33,331 bases of DNA from Fretibacterium sp. (lineage in GTDB: Bacteria; Synergistota; Synergistia; Synergistales; Aminobacteriaceae), in assembly GCA_024681935.1 (NCBI GenBank), contig JAIKZX010000045.1, positions 1 to 33,331 of the forward strand, written 5' to 3'. Both the position numbers and the translations under genes were made by a program. This document shows, piece by piece, positions 8,236 to 16,330 of the stretch; within the stretch, counting starts at the first letter, position 1; every line of letters starts with the position of its first letter. Below the pieces are notes generated by a model. It worked only from the letters and a program-made list of their open reading frames with translations, had not been told where the DNA came from and did not search any database.

Positions 8236-11200
8236 TTGAGCGACATCATGACGCCCATCCCTTTCCCAAAACTGATGGAAAGGATTTTGGATGAGCATGA
8301 AAAGGGCTCCTGCGACAGGCAGGAGGCCTTAGTGCCGGCGGCGGCGCAGGGATGCGCCCGCTTGCCGACGGCCTTCGGCGTGAGGAAGTGCTATAAGGCG
8401 AATCCCAACCGGTATTTCACGCTCTTTGGACGAAAACTGGAGACGCAGATTGGTCCGGCGGCGGGGCCCAACACACAGCTTGCACAGAACATCGTGGCCT
8501 CGTATTACGGCGGCGCACGGTTCTTTGAGCTGAAAACGGTGCAAAAGATCGACGGCCGGGAGCTCGCGGCGGCCGTTCACAAGCCCTGCATCTGGGCCGA
8601 GGACGAGTGCTACAACTGCGAGTGGTCCACGGAGCTCACCGTTCAGCAGGCCTACGAGGAATACGTCAAGGCGTGGTTCGCTCTCAGGGTTATCGCAAAG
8701 GAGTGGGGCCTGGGCTCACCCGACGGCTTCCAGTTCAACATCTCCGTGGGCTACGACCTGGAGGGCATCAGGGGGCCAAAGATCAACACGTTCATTGACA
8801 ATATCATGAACGCCGGGGACACTCCTGTCTGGAAGGAGTGCAAAGCCTGGCTGAAAGCCCATCTGAACCGTTTTTCCCATATCACGGAGGAGGACGTTGA
8901 GGCAATAAACCCCGACATCGTGAACTCCGCGACGGTCTCCACGCTGCACGGCTGCCCCCCCCAGGAGATTGAGGCCATCGCGTCCTATCTCCTCACGGAG
9001 AAAGGTCTGCACACCTTCATCAAGTGCAACCCGACGCTTCTGGGCTACGAGGAGGCCCGGAGGACGCTGGACGATATGGGTTACGGCTACATTCAGTTTA
9101 CGGACGTACACTTTAAGGGCGATCTGCAGTACGCCGACGCAATCCCCATGCTGACCCGGCTGAAAAAGCTGGCCGCCGGCAGGGGCCTGGAGTTTGGCGT
9201 CAAGATAACCAACACCTTCCCGGTGGACGTGACGCGGAACGAGCTGCCCTCGGCAGAGATGTATATGTCCGGCAAGTCGCTTTATCCCCTTTCGCTCCGC
9301 GTGGCCCGCAACCTGTCGCGGGATTTCAAAGGAGAGCTTCGTATCTCCTTCTCCGGCGGCTGTGATTTCTTTAATATCGCCCGTGTCATCAGCACAGGAA
9401 TATGGCCCGTGACGATGGCGACGACGCTTTTAAAACCCGGCGGGTACGAGCGGCTGGTCCAGATTGCGGAAAGGCTGGATAAAGAGGGGGTCACGGCATG
9501 GCAGGGCGTTGACGTTCCGGCGCTGGAGGCTCTGAGCGACGCGGCCAGGACCGACCCGCATCACGTCAAGCCCGTCAAGCCGCTGCCCAAACGCAAATCC
9601 GAGGCAAAGGTGCCGCTGGTGGACTGCTTCACCGCTCCCTGCTCCGACCGCTGCCCCATCCATCAGGACATCACGGCCTATGGCCAGCTCGTGGGCGAGG
9701 GAAAGTTTGCGGAGGCTCTGCGCGTCATTCTGGCGAAGAATCCGCTTCCCTTCATCACGGGGAACCTCTGCACGCACACCTGTCAGACCGCCTGCACGCG
9801 AAACCACTATGAGACGCCGGTGCAGATACGCAGCAACAAGCTCATCGCGGCGCGGAAGGGCTATGACACCGTCATCAGGGAGCTGAAGCCCGGCGCGTCC
9901 AATGGCAAAAAGATCATCATCATCGGCGCGGGGCCGGCCGGGATTGCGGCGGCGTTCTTCCTGGCACGGGCCGGCGCGGACGTGACGGTTTACGACGAAA
10001 ACGAGAGGGCCGGAGGCGTTATCCGGAACGTCATCCCCTCCTTCCGCATCCCTCAGGACGAGATACAAAAGGATGTGGCCCTCGCTGAGGCGGCCGGCGC
10101 AAAGTTCGTCCTGAACCATCGCGTGGAGAGCATAAAGGACCTGAAGGCCGACGCGGTGCTTCTCGCCATCGGGGCCCATCAGGACACCCCCCTGACACTG
10201 AAGCAGGGCAAGGCCATCAACGCTCTGGACTTCCTGAAGGACTTCAAAAAACACGACGGACACCTCCGGCCCGGGGAAAACATCGCCGTCGTGGGCGGCG
10301 GCAACACGGCAATGGATACAGCCCGCGCCGCGAAGCGAACGGACGGAGTTAAGAACGTCTGCATCGTCTATCGCCGCACCCGGCGCTATATGCCGGCAGA
10401 CGAGGAGGAGCTGAACGACGCGCTGGCGGACGGTGTGGAGTTTAAGGAACTCCTTGCCCCCGTCTCGCTGGAAAACGGCCGTCTCATCTGCCATAAAATG
10501 GAGCTGGGCGAGGCCGACGCCAGCGGCCGCCGCGGCGTGAGGGAGACGGACGAGGTCGTGGAGATTGCCTGCGACACGGTGATCGCCTCCATTGGAGAGA
10601 AGATCGGCGCGGACTTTTACAGGGCCAACGGCATTGAGGTCGACGCAAAGGGACAGCCTGTTCTGAACCCGGACACCTGCGAGACCTCGTTGAAGGGGGT
10701 CTACGCCATTGGCGACGGGGCGTTTGGCGCGTCGGTCGTGGTGCGGGCCATCGCGGACGCGCAGAAGGCCTGCTCCGCCCTGCTGGGGCGGGACATCGCC
10801 ACGGGCCGTAAGCCTGAGCTGACGGACCTGGCCGTCTACGCCAGGCGCGGCATCCTGGAGGAAGCGCCCCAGTCCGGCACAGCGGACACCCGCTGCCTGA
10901 CCTGCGACCTCATCTGTGAGAACTGCGTGGAGGTGTGCCCAAACCGCGCCAACGTCTCCATTCGTGTTCCCGGTCACAAAAACCAGATAATCCACGTGGA
11001 CTCCATGTGCAACGAGTGCGGAAACTGCACGGTTTTCTGCCCCTACGACTCTTCTCCCTACAGAGACAAATTCACTCTCTTCGCGGACGAGGCGGACATG
11101 AAGGAATCCGAAAACGATGGATTTGCCTTTAAGGGAACGGACAAGGCCGTGGTCCGCGTGGCGGGAGAAAAGTTTGATTATCAGATCGGGCAGAAGGACA

Positions 11201-11271
11201 CGGCCTTTGATGCCCGTCTGGCCGGGGTAATCGATGCGGTCTTTCGGGATTACCCGTATTTGCGGTCATGA
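8236..11271 (+). CDS. ygfK: YgfK-type iron-sulfur flavoprotein reductase
   Basis: The 1011-residue multidomain redox enzyme matches E. coli YgfK, formerly called a putative selenate reductase subunit and now linked to anaerobic uric acid reduction. Residues 1-430 form a dihydroorotate dehydrogenase-like barrel (GPAAGPNTQLAQN at 73-85). Residues 460-540 carry Fe-S cysteines as in glutamate synthase beta chain and dihydropyrimidine dehydrogenase (C464, C469, C473, C512, C516, C520). An FAD Rossmann motif GAGPAG is at 564-569 and a nucleotide site GGGN at 687-690. The C-terminus has ferredoxin-type cysteines (C887 to C901; C925, C928, C931, C935). The start is taken as TTG 8236: GGGGGG lies 8 bases before it, and the first residues SDIMTPIPF match the start of the E. 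coli protein. ATG 8248 is the alternative. Confidence 0.9.
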   Translation: MSDIMTPIPFPKLMERILDEHEKGSCDRQEALVPAAAQGCARLPTAFGVRKCYKANPNRYFTLFGRKLETQIGPAAGPNTQLAQNIVASYYGGARFFELKTVQKIDGRELAAAVHKPCIWAEDECYNCEWSTELTVQQAYEEYVKAWFALRVIAKEWGLGSPDGFQFNISVGYDLEGIRGPKINTFIDNIMNAGDTPVWKECKAWLKAHLNRFSHITEEDVEAINPDIVNSATVSTLHGCPPQEIEAIASYLLTEKGLHTFIKCNPTLLGYEEARRTLDDMGYGYIQFTDVHFKGDLQYADAIPMLTRLKKLAAGRGLEFGVKITNTFPVDVTRNELPSAEMYMSGKSLYPLSLRVARNLSRDFKGELRISFSGGCDFFNIARVISTGIWPVTMATTLLKPGGYERLVQIAERLDKEGVTAWQGVDVPALEALSDAARTDPHHVKPVKPLPKRKSEAKVPLVDCFTAPCSDRCPIHQDITAYGQLVGEGKFAEALRVILAKNPLPFITGNLCTHTCQTACTRNHYETPVQIRSNKLIAARKGYDTVIRELKPGASNGKKIIIIGAGPAGIAAAFFLARAGADVTVYDENERAGGVIRNVIPSFRIPQDEIQKDVALAEAAGAKFVLNHRVESIKDLKADAVLLAIGAHQDTPLTLKQGKAINALDFLKDFKKHDGHLRPGENIAVVGGGNTAMDTARAAKRTDGVKNVCIVYRRTRRYMPADEEELNDALADGVEFKELLAPVSLENGRLICHKMELGEADASGRRGVRETDEVVEIACDTVIASIGEKIGADFYRANGIEVDAKGQPVLNPDTCETSLKGVYAIGDGAFGASVVVRAIADAQKACSALLGRDIATGRKPELTDLAVYARRGILEEAPQSGTADTRCLTCDLICENCVEVCPNRANVSIRVPGHKNQIIHVDSMCNECGNCTVFCPYDSSPYRDKFTLFADEADMKESENDGFAFKGTDKAVVRVAGEKFDYQIGQKDTAFDARLAGVIDAVFRDYPYLRS

Positions 11272-12644
11272 CGATTCTGATTCGGAACGGAACGATCGTC
11301 GCTCCCTCCGGGAGTTTCCCGGGGGATATCCTGATTGACGGCGAAAAGATCAAAGCGGTTGTGCCCGGGGGCATGAAGGACGTTCCCGCGGGCACAGAGC
11401 ACATAGACGCGGCGGGCAAACTGGTCTTTCCCGGCTTCATCGATGCGCACACCCACTTTGATCTCCACGTCGCGGGGACCGTGACCTGCGACGATTTCGC
11501 TTCCGGCACGAGGGCGGCCGTCGCCGGCGGCACGACGACGATTATCGACTTTGGAACGCAGTACCCCGGCGAGACGCTGAGCGACGGGCTGCGGAACTGG
11601 CAGAAAAAGGCCGCGGCGGGCGTGTCCTGCGACTATGGCCTCCACATGTCCATCACAGAGTGGAACGACAGGATTTCCGACGAGTGCCAGCTCATGATGG
11701 ACGAGGGCGTGACGACCTTTAAGCTCTACATGACCTACGACACAAAGGTTGACGACAAAACCCTTTATAAGGTGTTGAAGCGGCTGAAGGAAGTTGGCGG
11801 CATCACGGGGGTCCACTGTGAGAACGACGGTCTGATTGCCGCGCTTCAGGACGAATACGCCCATCGCGGCGGGGACGTGTCCTGCCATTACCGGACCCGG
11901 CCCCCCGCGGCGGAGGCGGAGGCCATCGGCAGGCTGCTTCACCTGTGCGAGGCCGCCGGCACACCCGTCATCGATGTCCACCTGACCTGCGAGGAGGGCC
12001 TGAAGGAGATTCGCGCAGCCCGCCAGCGGGGCCAGACTGTTTACGCCGAGACCTGCCCGCAGTACCTCACCATGACGCGGGAGCTCTACGACCTCCCCGG
12101 CTTTGAGGGCGCGCGGTATGTCATATCTCCGCCATTGCGGGAAAAGAGTGACAACGACGCGCTCTGGAGGGCCCTGGCCGATGGGGAGATTCAGACCGTC
12201 TCCACGGACCACTGTTCGTTCACTCTGGCGCAAAAGGAGCTTGGCCTGAAGGATTTCCGCAAAATCCCCGGCGGGATGCCCGGCGTGGAGACCCGGGGCG
12301 GGATCATCTACTCCGAGGGCGTGGCAGGGGGGCGCATCACCGTGGAAAAGATGTGCGAAGTCCTGTGCGAAAACCCGGCCAGGCTGTACGGGCTCTACCC
12401 CCGCAAGGGCGTTATCCGCGAGGGGTCCGACGCGGACCTCGTTATCCTGAACCCGAACCGGACGAAGGTCATCACAGTCTCTGACCAGCTCAGCCGGTGC
12501 GACTACGCGCCGCTGGAGGGCAGGACGCTGACCGGAACCGTTGAGGCGGTCTTCCTGAGAGGGCAGCTTGCGGCAGAAGAAGGGAGAGTTGTCCGCGAAA
12601 ATCAGGGCGTATTCCTGAAACGGGGCCCCTTTATGAACCTGTAG
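11268..12644 (+). CDS. hyuA: dihydropyrimidinase/hydantoinase-type cyclic amidohydrolase
   Basis: The 458-residue product is a member of the D-hydantoinase/dihydropyrimidinase family, which opens cyclic imide or ureide rings. All metal ligands are visible: H61 and H63 in IDAHTHFD, carbamylated lysine K152 in TTFKLYMTYD, H183 in GVHCEND, H238 in VIDVHLT, and D314 in STDHCSF. The ATG overlaps the ygfK stop (ATGA), showing translational coupling. In the E. coli cluster the equivalent is hyuA (ygeZ). Here it probably opens a ring made by the YgfK/SsnA steps. The gene is followed by a strong terminator, closing the rightward catabolic unit. Confidence 0.92.
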   Translation: MTILIRNGTIVAPSGSFPGDILIDGEKIKAVVPGGMKDVPAGTEHIDAAGKLVFPGFIDAHTHFDLHVAGTVTCDDFASGTRAAVAGGTTTIIDFGTQYPGETLSDGLRNWQKKAAAGVSCDYGLHMSITEWNDRISDECQLMMDEGVTTFKLYMTYDTKVDDKTLYKVLKRLKEVGGITGVHCENDGLIAALQDEYAHRGGDVSCHYRTRPPAAEAEAIGRLLHLCEAAGTPVIDVHLTCEEGLKEIRAARQRGQTVYAETCPQYLTMTRELYDLPGFEGARYVISPPLREKSDNDALWRALADGEIQTVSTDHCSFTLAQKELGLKDFRKIPGGMPGVETRGGIIYSEGVAGGRITVEKMCEVLCENPARLYGLYPRKGVIREGSDADLVILNPNRTKVITVSDQLSRCDYAPLEGRTLTGTVEAVFLRGQLAAEEGRVVRENQGVFLKRGPFMNL

Positions 12645-12672
12645 GCGGCACAGCGAATTATCGCATTATAAT

Positions 12673-12710
12673 ATTACCAGGGGCGCGTTTGCCCCTGGTA
12701 ATTATTTTAT
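12673..12710 (+). terminator. intrinsic terminator after hyuA
   Basis: ATTACCAGGGGC (12673-12684) pairs perfectly with GCCCCTGGTAAT (12691-12702) around loop GCGTTT, followed by TATTTTAT. It lies 29 bases after the hyuA stop and separates the purine locus from the molybdenum operon. Confidence 0.85.
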
Positions 12711-12736
12711 CTGCGTGCAGACAGGAGGGCGAGACC

Positions 12737-13759
12737 GTGAAGCTCATGAAAACGGAGGACGCCGTGGGGCAGGTCCTGTGCCACGACATCACGCAGATCA
12801 TCAAAGACGTGAAGAAGGGCCCCGCGTTCAGGAAGGGACATATCATCACGGAGGAGGATATCCCCATCCTCCTGAGCCTGGGGAAGGATAATATCTACAT
12901 CTGGGAGATGGACGAAAACAGGGTCCATGAGAACGAGGCAGCGATGATCCTATGGGATATCTGCCGGAGCGAGGGAATGAACCACTCAGAGGTCAAGGAG
13001 GGCAAGGTGGAGATCATCGCCGGCCGGGAGGGACTTTTGAAGGTAAACCATGAGCTCCTGAACAAACTCAACTCCCTTGGGGAAATGATGATCGCCTCCC
13101 GGCACGGCAATTTCGCCGTAAGACCGGGTGATGTCATTGCCGGGACCCGGATTATTCCCCTTGTTATCGAAAAGGAAAAGCTGGAGCGGGCAAGGGAGAC
13201 CGCGGCGGGAAGCCCCGTATTCAGGATTTTGCCTTTTCTGCACAAAAAGGCGGGCATCGTCACAACAGGAAACGAGGTCTATCATCACAGGATCAGTGAC
13301 ACCTTTACTCCCGTGGTTGAGGAGAAGCTGGCGGAGTTTGGCGCGGAGATCACAGGGCGGGAGACCAGCCCGGACGACCCGGAGATGGAGATTGCGTGCA
13401 TCAGAAGACTTCTCGATAAGGGCGCGGACATGATCCTCTGCACGGGAGGCATGAGCGTTGACCCCGACGACAGGACCCCCTTCGCAATCCGGTGCGTGGC
13501 GGACGAGGTGGTGACTTACGGGGCTCCCGTTTTGCCGGGAGCCATGTTCATGCTGGCGTATCGGGGCAAAGAGCATATTCCCATCATGGGGCTTCCGGGC
13601 TGCGTCATGTACGCGAAAAGGACGGTTTTTGACCTGGTTCTGCCAAGGATCATGGCGGGCGAAGTGCTGAAGAAAGCGGATATCGATTCTCTGGGGCAGG
13701 GAGGGCTTTGTCTTAACTGCAGGGTCTGCGTCTTCCCCAACTGCGGGTTTGGGAAGTGA
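12737..13759 (+). CDS. MoeA-like molybdopterin-binding protein with Cys-rich tail
   Basis: The 340-residue product has a molybdopterin-binding (MogA/MoeA-type) domain with the signature CTGGMSVDPDD at 235-245 and a late GLPGC motif. The N-terminal 150 residues differ from canonical MoeA. The C-terminus ends in a cysteine cluster CLNCRVCVFPNCGFG (C325, C328, C331, C336) that could hold a metal or Fe-S centre. Similar proteins occur beside XdhC-type factors and molybdenum hydroxylases in anaerobes, where they are presumed to insert or modify the cofactor. GTG 12737 is chosen because AGGAGGG (12723-12729) sits 7 bases upstream. The frame opens earlier, but inside the hyuA terminator. It is first gene of a seven-gene operon. 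Confidence 0.8.
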   Translation: MKLMKTEDAVGQVLCHDITQIIKDVKKGPAFRKGHIITEEDIPILLSLGKDNIYIWEMDENRVHENEAAMILWDICRSEGMNHSEVKEGKVEIIAGREGLLKVNHELLNKLNSLGEMMIASRHGNFAVRPGDVIAGTRIIPLVIEKEKLERARETAAGSPVFRILPFLHKKAGIVTTGNEVYHHRISDTFTPVVEEKLAEFGAEITGRETSPDDPEMEIACIRRLLDKGADMILCTGGMSVDPDDRTPFAIRCVADEVVTYGAPVLPGAMFMLAYRGKEHIPIMGLPGCVMYAKRTVFDLVLPRIMAGEVLKKADIDSLGQGGLCLNCRVCVFPNCGFGK

Positions 13760-14775
13760 GCGGCATGACGGCCTTTTACGATAAGCTCCCGGAACTGGAC
13801 CCCGGCCGGGAAACGCTCATCCTGACTCTGCTGGACGGCAGCGGCATGGGGGAGAAGGCGCTGTTGTCTGACGGAGAGATCGTCTGGACCTCAGGGCAGG
13901 ATGAGTTTTTCTCCCTTCACGCCGGAGAGGCGCAAAACGTGACGGGCGTTCAGGAAATCGACGGAAGGCGCGTTTACAGCGAACGTCTTGAGCATGAAAA
14001 GAAGATTGTGATCTGCGGGGCCGGGCACGTCTCCATCCCCATTATCAGGCTCGGCCGGATGATCGGATGCCGGGTGACCTGCATTGACGACAGGCCCTCC
14101 TTCGCCGGAAACGCCAGGGAGGCCGGGGCTGACCCTGTGCTCTGTGACAGCTTTGAGAACGCATTGAACACCATAACGGGGGATAAGGATACCTTCTTTG
14201 TGATCGTCACCCGCGGGCACCGCTGGGACCAGCAATGCTTAAAGGCCATCGCGGCAAAGCCTCATGCCTACATCGGGCTGATGGGGTCTGTAAAAAGGGT
14301 CCGCATGGTCAAAGAAAACCTGTTGAGGTCCGGAGTTCCAAAGGATGTTCTGGATGAAGTCCACACCCCCATCGGCCTGAAAATCGGGGCCGAGACACCG
14401 GAGGAAATTGCCGTTTCCGTCATGGCGGAGATTATTGAGGTAAAAAACCGGCATGGACGGGGGGCGGGATACCCCGACGCGATTCTGAAAGCGCTGGGCC
14501 AGCCCGGAAGGAAGGTTCTGCTTACCCTCATCGCCCGCAGGGGCTCCGCCCCACGGAGCGTGGGGACAAAAATGCTGGTCCTCCCCGATGGAACCTGCGT
14601 GGGGACAATCGGCGGCGGGTGCGCGGAGGCCGCGCTGATTCAAAAAGCAAGGGATATGCTCTCCGGCGGGACGCTCAGGCCTCAGCTTTATCATGTGGAC
14701 CTGGCGAGGGAGGAGGCCGCTGAGGCGGGCATGGTGTGCGGCGGCACCCTGGAGCTGCTGCTGGAAGTCCTGTAA
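13756..14775 (+). CDS. XdhC-family cofactor maturation factor, permuted domain order
   Basis: The 339-residue protein contains both XdhC modules but in unusual order. The NAD-type Rossmann domain comes first (IVICGAGHVSIP, GAGHVS at 88-93; VTRGHRWD near 151-158; GLMGSVKR near 174-181). The CoxI/XdhC cofactor domain comes last (GSAPRSVGTKM 263-273, GTIGGGCAE 283-291, MVCGG 326-330). XdhC proteins bind molybdenum cofactor and help its sulfuration and insertion into xanthine dehydrogenase or aldehyde oxidoreductases. The first 60 residues look like a remnant of a second CoxI-like module. A GTG start overlaps the previous stop (GTGA). ATG 13765 with GGGAAG upstream is equally possible. Confidence 0.85.
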   Translation: MSGMTAFYDKLPELDPGRETLILTLLDGSGMGEKALLSDGEIVWTSGQDEFFSLHAGEAQNVTGVQEIDGRRVYSERLEHEKKIVICGAGHVSIPIIRLGRMIGCRVTCIDDRPSFAGNAREAGADPVLCDSFENALNTITGDKDTFFVIVTRGHRWDQQCLKAIAAKPHAYIGLMGSVKRVRMVKENLLRSGVPKDVLDEVHTPIGLKIGAETPEEIAVSVMAEIIEVKNRHGRGAGYPDAILKALGQPGRKVLLTLIARRGSAPRSVGTKMLVLPDGTCVGTIGGGCAEAALIQKARDMLSGGTLRPQLYHVDLAREEAAEAGMVCGGTLELLLEVL

Positions 14776-14803
14776 AAAGAAGAGAACGTGAGGAGTGACT
14801 GTC

Positions 14804-15586
14804 ATGAAAAAAATGATGGCATTTATGACAATAATTATGTGGGCTGCCGCGTGGGGAGTTATCCCCTGCCGTGCCATGGCGGAGGATAAGACGGTTCTGA
14901 CGGTCTTTGCCGCCGCGTCCATGCAGGCGACCATGGAGCAGACCGCGGCGCTTTATATGAAGGCGCACCCCGATGTCCGGATTCTTTATAACTTTGATTC
15001 CTCGGGCACGCTCAAGACACAGATTGAGGAGGGCGCGGAGTGCGATTTGTTTATCTCCGCCGCGCAGAAACAGATGAACGCCCTGGAGAAGGCGGGCCTC
15101 ATTGTCCCCTCGACGCGGGTGAACCTTTTGGAGAATAAAGTGGCGCTCGTCGTCCCTGACGGGAACAAAGCGGGTATCCACTGCTATGAGGATCTGGGAA
15201 CGGATAAGCTCCGCACGATTGCCCTGGGCAATTCCGACGTGCCCGTCGGCGCGTATTCTCAGGAGATCCTCACAAACATGGGGCTCTGGGACAGGCTGAA
15301 CGCCGAAAACAAAATCTCATTCGCCAGCAACGTCACCGAGGTCGCCATGCAGGTGCGGGAGGAGGCCGTGGACTGCGGCATCGTTTACGCGACAGACGCG
15401 GCAACCCACAAGCTGACTGTCGTTGCCGAACCTCCCGCGGGCACGCTCAAAACGCCTGTCGTCTATCCCGCGGCGGTTCTGTCCCGCTCCGCCCACGAGG
15501 CCATAGCCCGCGCATTTTTGGAATATCTCATGTCCCCGGAGGCCCGTGAGATATTTGCCTCCGTTGGTTTTGCCCCGGCAAAATAA
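14804..15586 (+). CDS. modA: molybdate ABC transporter, substrate-binding protein
   Basis: The 260-residue product is a type-2 periplasmic binding protein of the ModA family. An N-terminal signal peptide runs to about residue 26 (hydrophobic MMAFMTIIMWAAAWGV core, cleavage likely after AMA). The mature part starts with the typical VLTVFAAASMQ strand and has the SSGTLKTQIEEGAECDLFISAA ligand region and the NSDVPVGAYSQ hinge region. ATG 14804 is chosen because AGGAGTG lies 7 bases upstream. An in-frame GTG at 14795 overlaps that site. It lies 28 bases after the XdhC-like gene and 15 bases before modB, so it is part of the same operon. Confidence 0.92.
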   Translation: MKKMMAFMTIIMWAAAWGVIPCRAMAEDKTVLTVFAAASMQATMEQTAALYMKAHPDVRILYNFDSSGTLKTQIEEGAECDLFISAAQKQMNALEKAGLIVPSTRVNLLENKVALVVPDGNKAGIHCYEDLGTDKLRTIALGNSDVPVGAYSQEILTNMGLWDRLNAENKISFASNVTEVAMQVREEAVDCGIVYATDAATHKLTVVAEPPAGTLKTPVVYPAAVLSRSAHEAIARAFLEYLMSPEAREIFASVGFAPAK

Positions 15587-15601
15587 GCGAACGGCCGGCT
15601 T

Positions 15602-16261
15602 ATGGACTGGTATCCTCTGCTGAACTCCCTTCGGGTGGCGCTCATCTCCTGCGTCGTGGTGTTCTTCACCGGCATCGCGGCCGCCTATTACGCCGCGAAA
15701 CTGCCGCGGCTGATGAAGGGCTTTCTTGACGTGGCGCTGACTCTCCCGCTGGTGCTGCCGCCCACGGTGGTGGGCTATTTTTTGCTGCGCCTTCTGGGGC
15801 CGCGCCGGGCCCTGGGGCTCTGGGTGCTGGAACATTTTGGGGTGCGCCTCACCATGACGTGGTACTCGGCCGTTTTTGCCTCCGTCGTGGTGGCGTTTCC
15901 GCTGATGTACCGGACGGCGCGGGGAGCTTTTGAGTCCTTCGACAGGACGCTGGAGGAGGAGGCGCAGACGCTGGGGGCGTCAAACACCGCCATTTTCTGG
16001 CTTATTCGCGTACCCTGCTGCCGCCAGGGGCTCATCGCGGGGATTATCCTGTCCTTTGCCCGCGCCCTGGGCGAGTATGGCGCAACGAGCATGATAGCGG
16101 GCTACACGCCGGGCCGGACCGCCACGATCTCCACGACGGTCTACCAGCTCTGGCGCACGGGCGACGACGAGCTGGCCATGAAATGGGTGCTGGTCAACCT
16201 GGCCATTTCCTTCGCCGTCCTGGTGACCGTAAACCTGATGGAAAGGCGGCAGGGCCGGTGA
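15602..16261 (+). CDS. modB: molybdate ABC transporter, permease
   Basis: The 219-residue permease has about five membrane segments and the EAA loop that contacts the ATPase (EEEAQTLGASNTAIFWLIRV, about 118-137), followed by the family stretch ALGEYGATSMIAG. It follows modA directly. The usual third gene, modC (ATPase), is absent: only 69 bases separate modB from moaA. The transporter must borrow an ATPase encoded elsewhere, or modC has moved. The ribosome site is weak, so translation may depend on coupling with modA. Confidence 0.92.
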   Translation: MDWYPLLNSLRVALISCVVVFFTGIAAAYYAAKLPRLMKGFLDVALTLPLVLPPTVVGYFLLRLLGPRRALGLWVLEHFGVRLTMTWYSAVFASVVVAFPLMYRTARGAFESFDRTLEEEAQTLGASNTAIFWLIRVPCCRQGLIAGIILSFARALGEYGATSMIAGYTPGRTATISTTVYQLWRTGDDELAMKWVLVNLAISFAVLVTVNLMERRQGR

Positions 16262-16330
16262 AACCCCACGCCGGCATTCATTCACGCCCTCTCGCGCCGG
16301 GGCCTGTCCTGCTGATGAGGCCTTAGCGAA

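Noticed and set aside
9430-10995. 521-codon frame antisense to ygfK
   Set aside because: A shadow of the GC-rich coding strand; ygfK has clear cofactor motifs throughout this interval.
16262-16330. Possible Moco riboswitch or modC remnant between modB and moaA
   Set aside because: The gap is only 69 bases, too short for the Moco RNA motif, and no Walker motif or ABC signature can be read in any frame.
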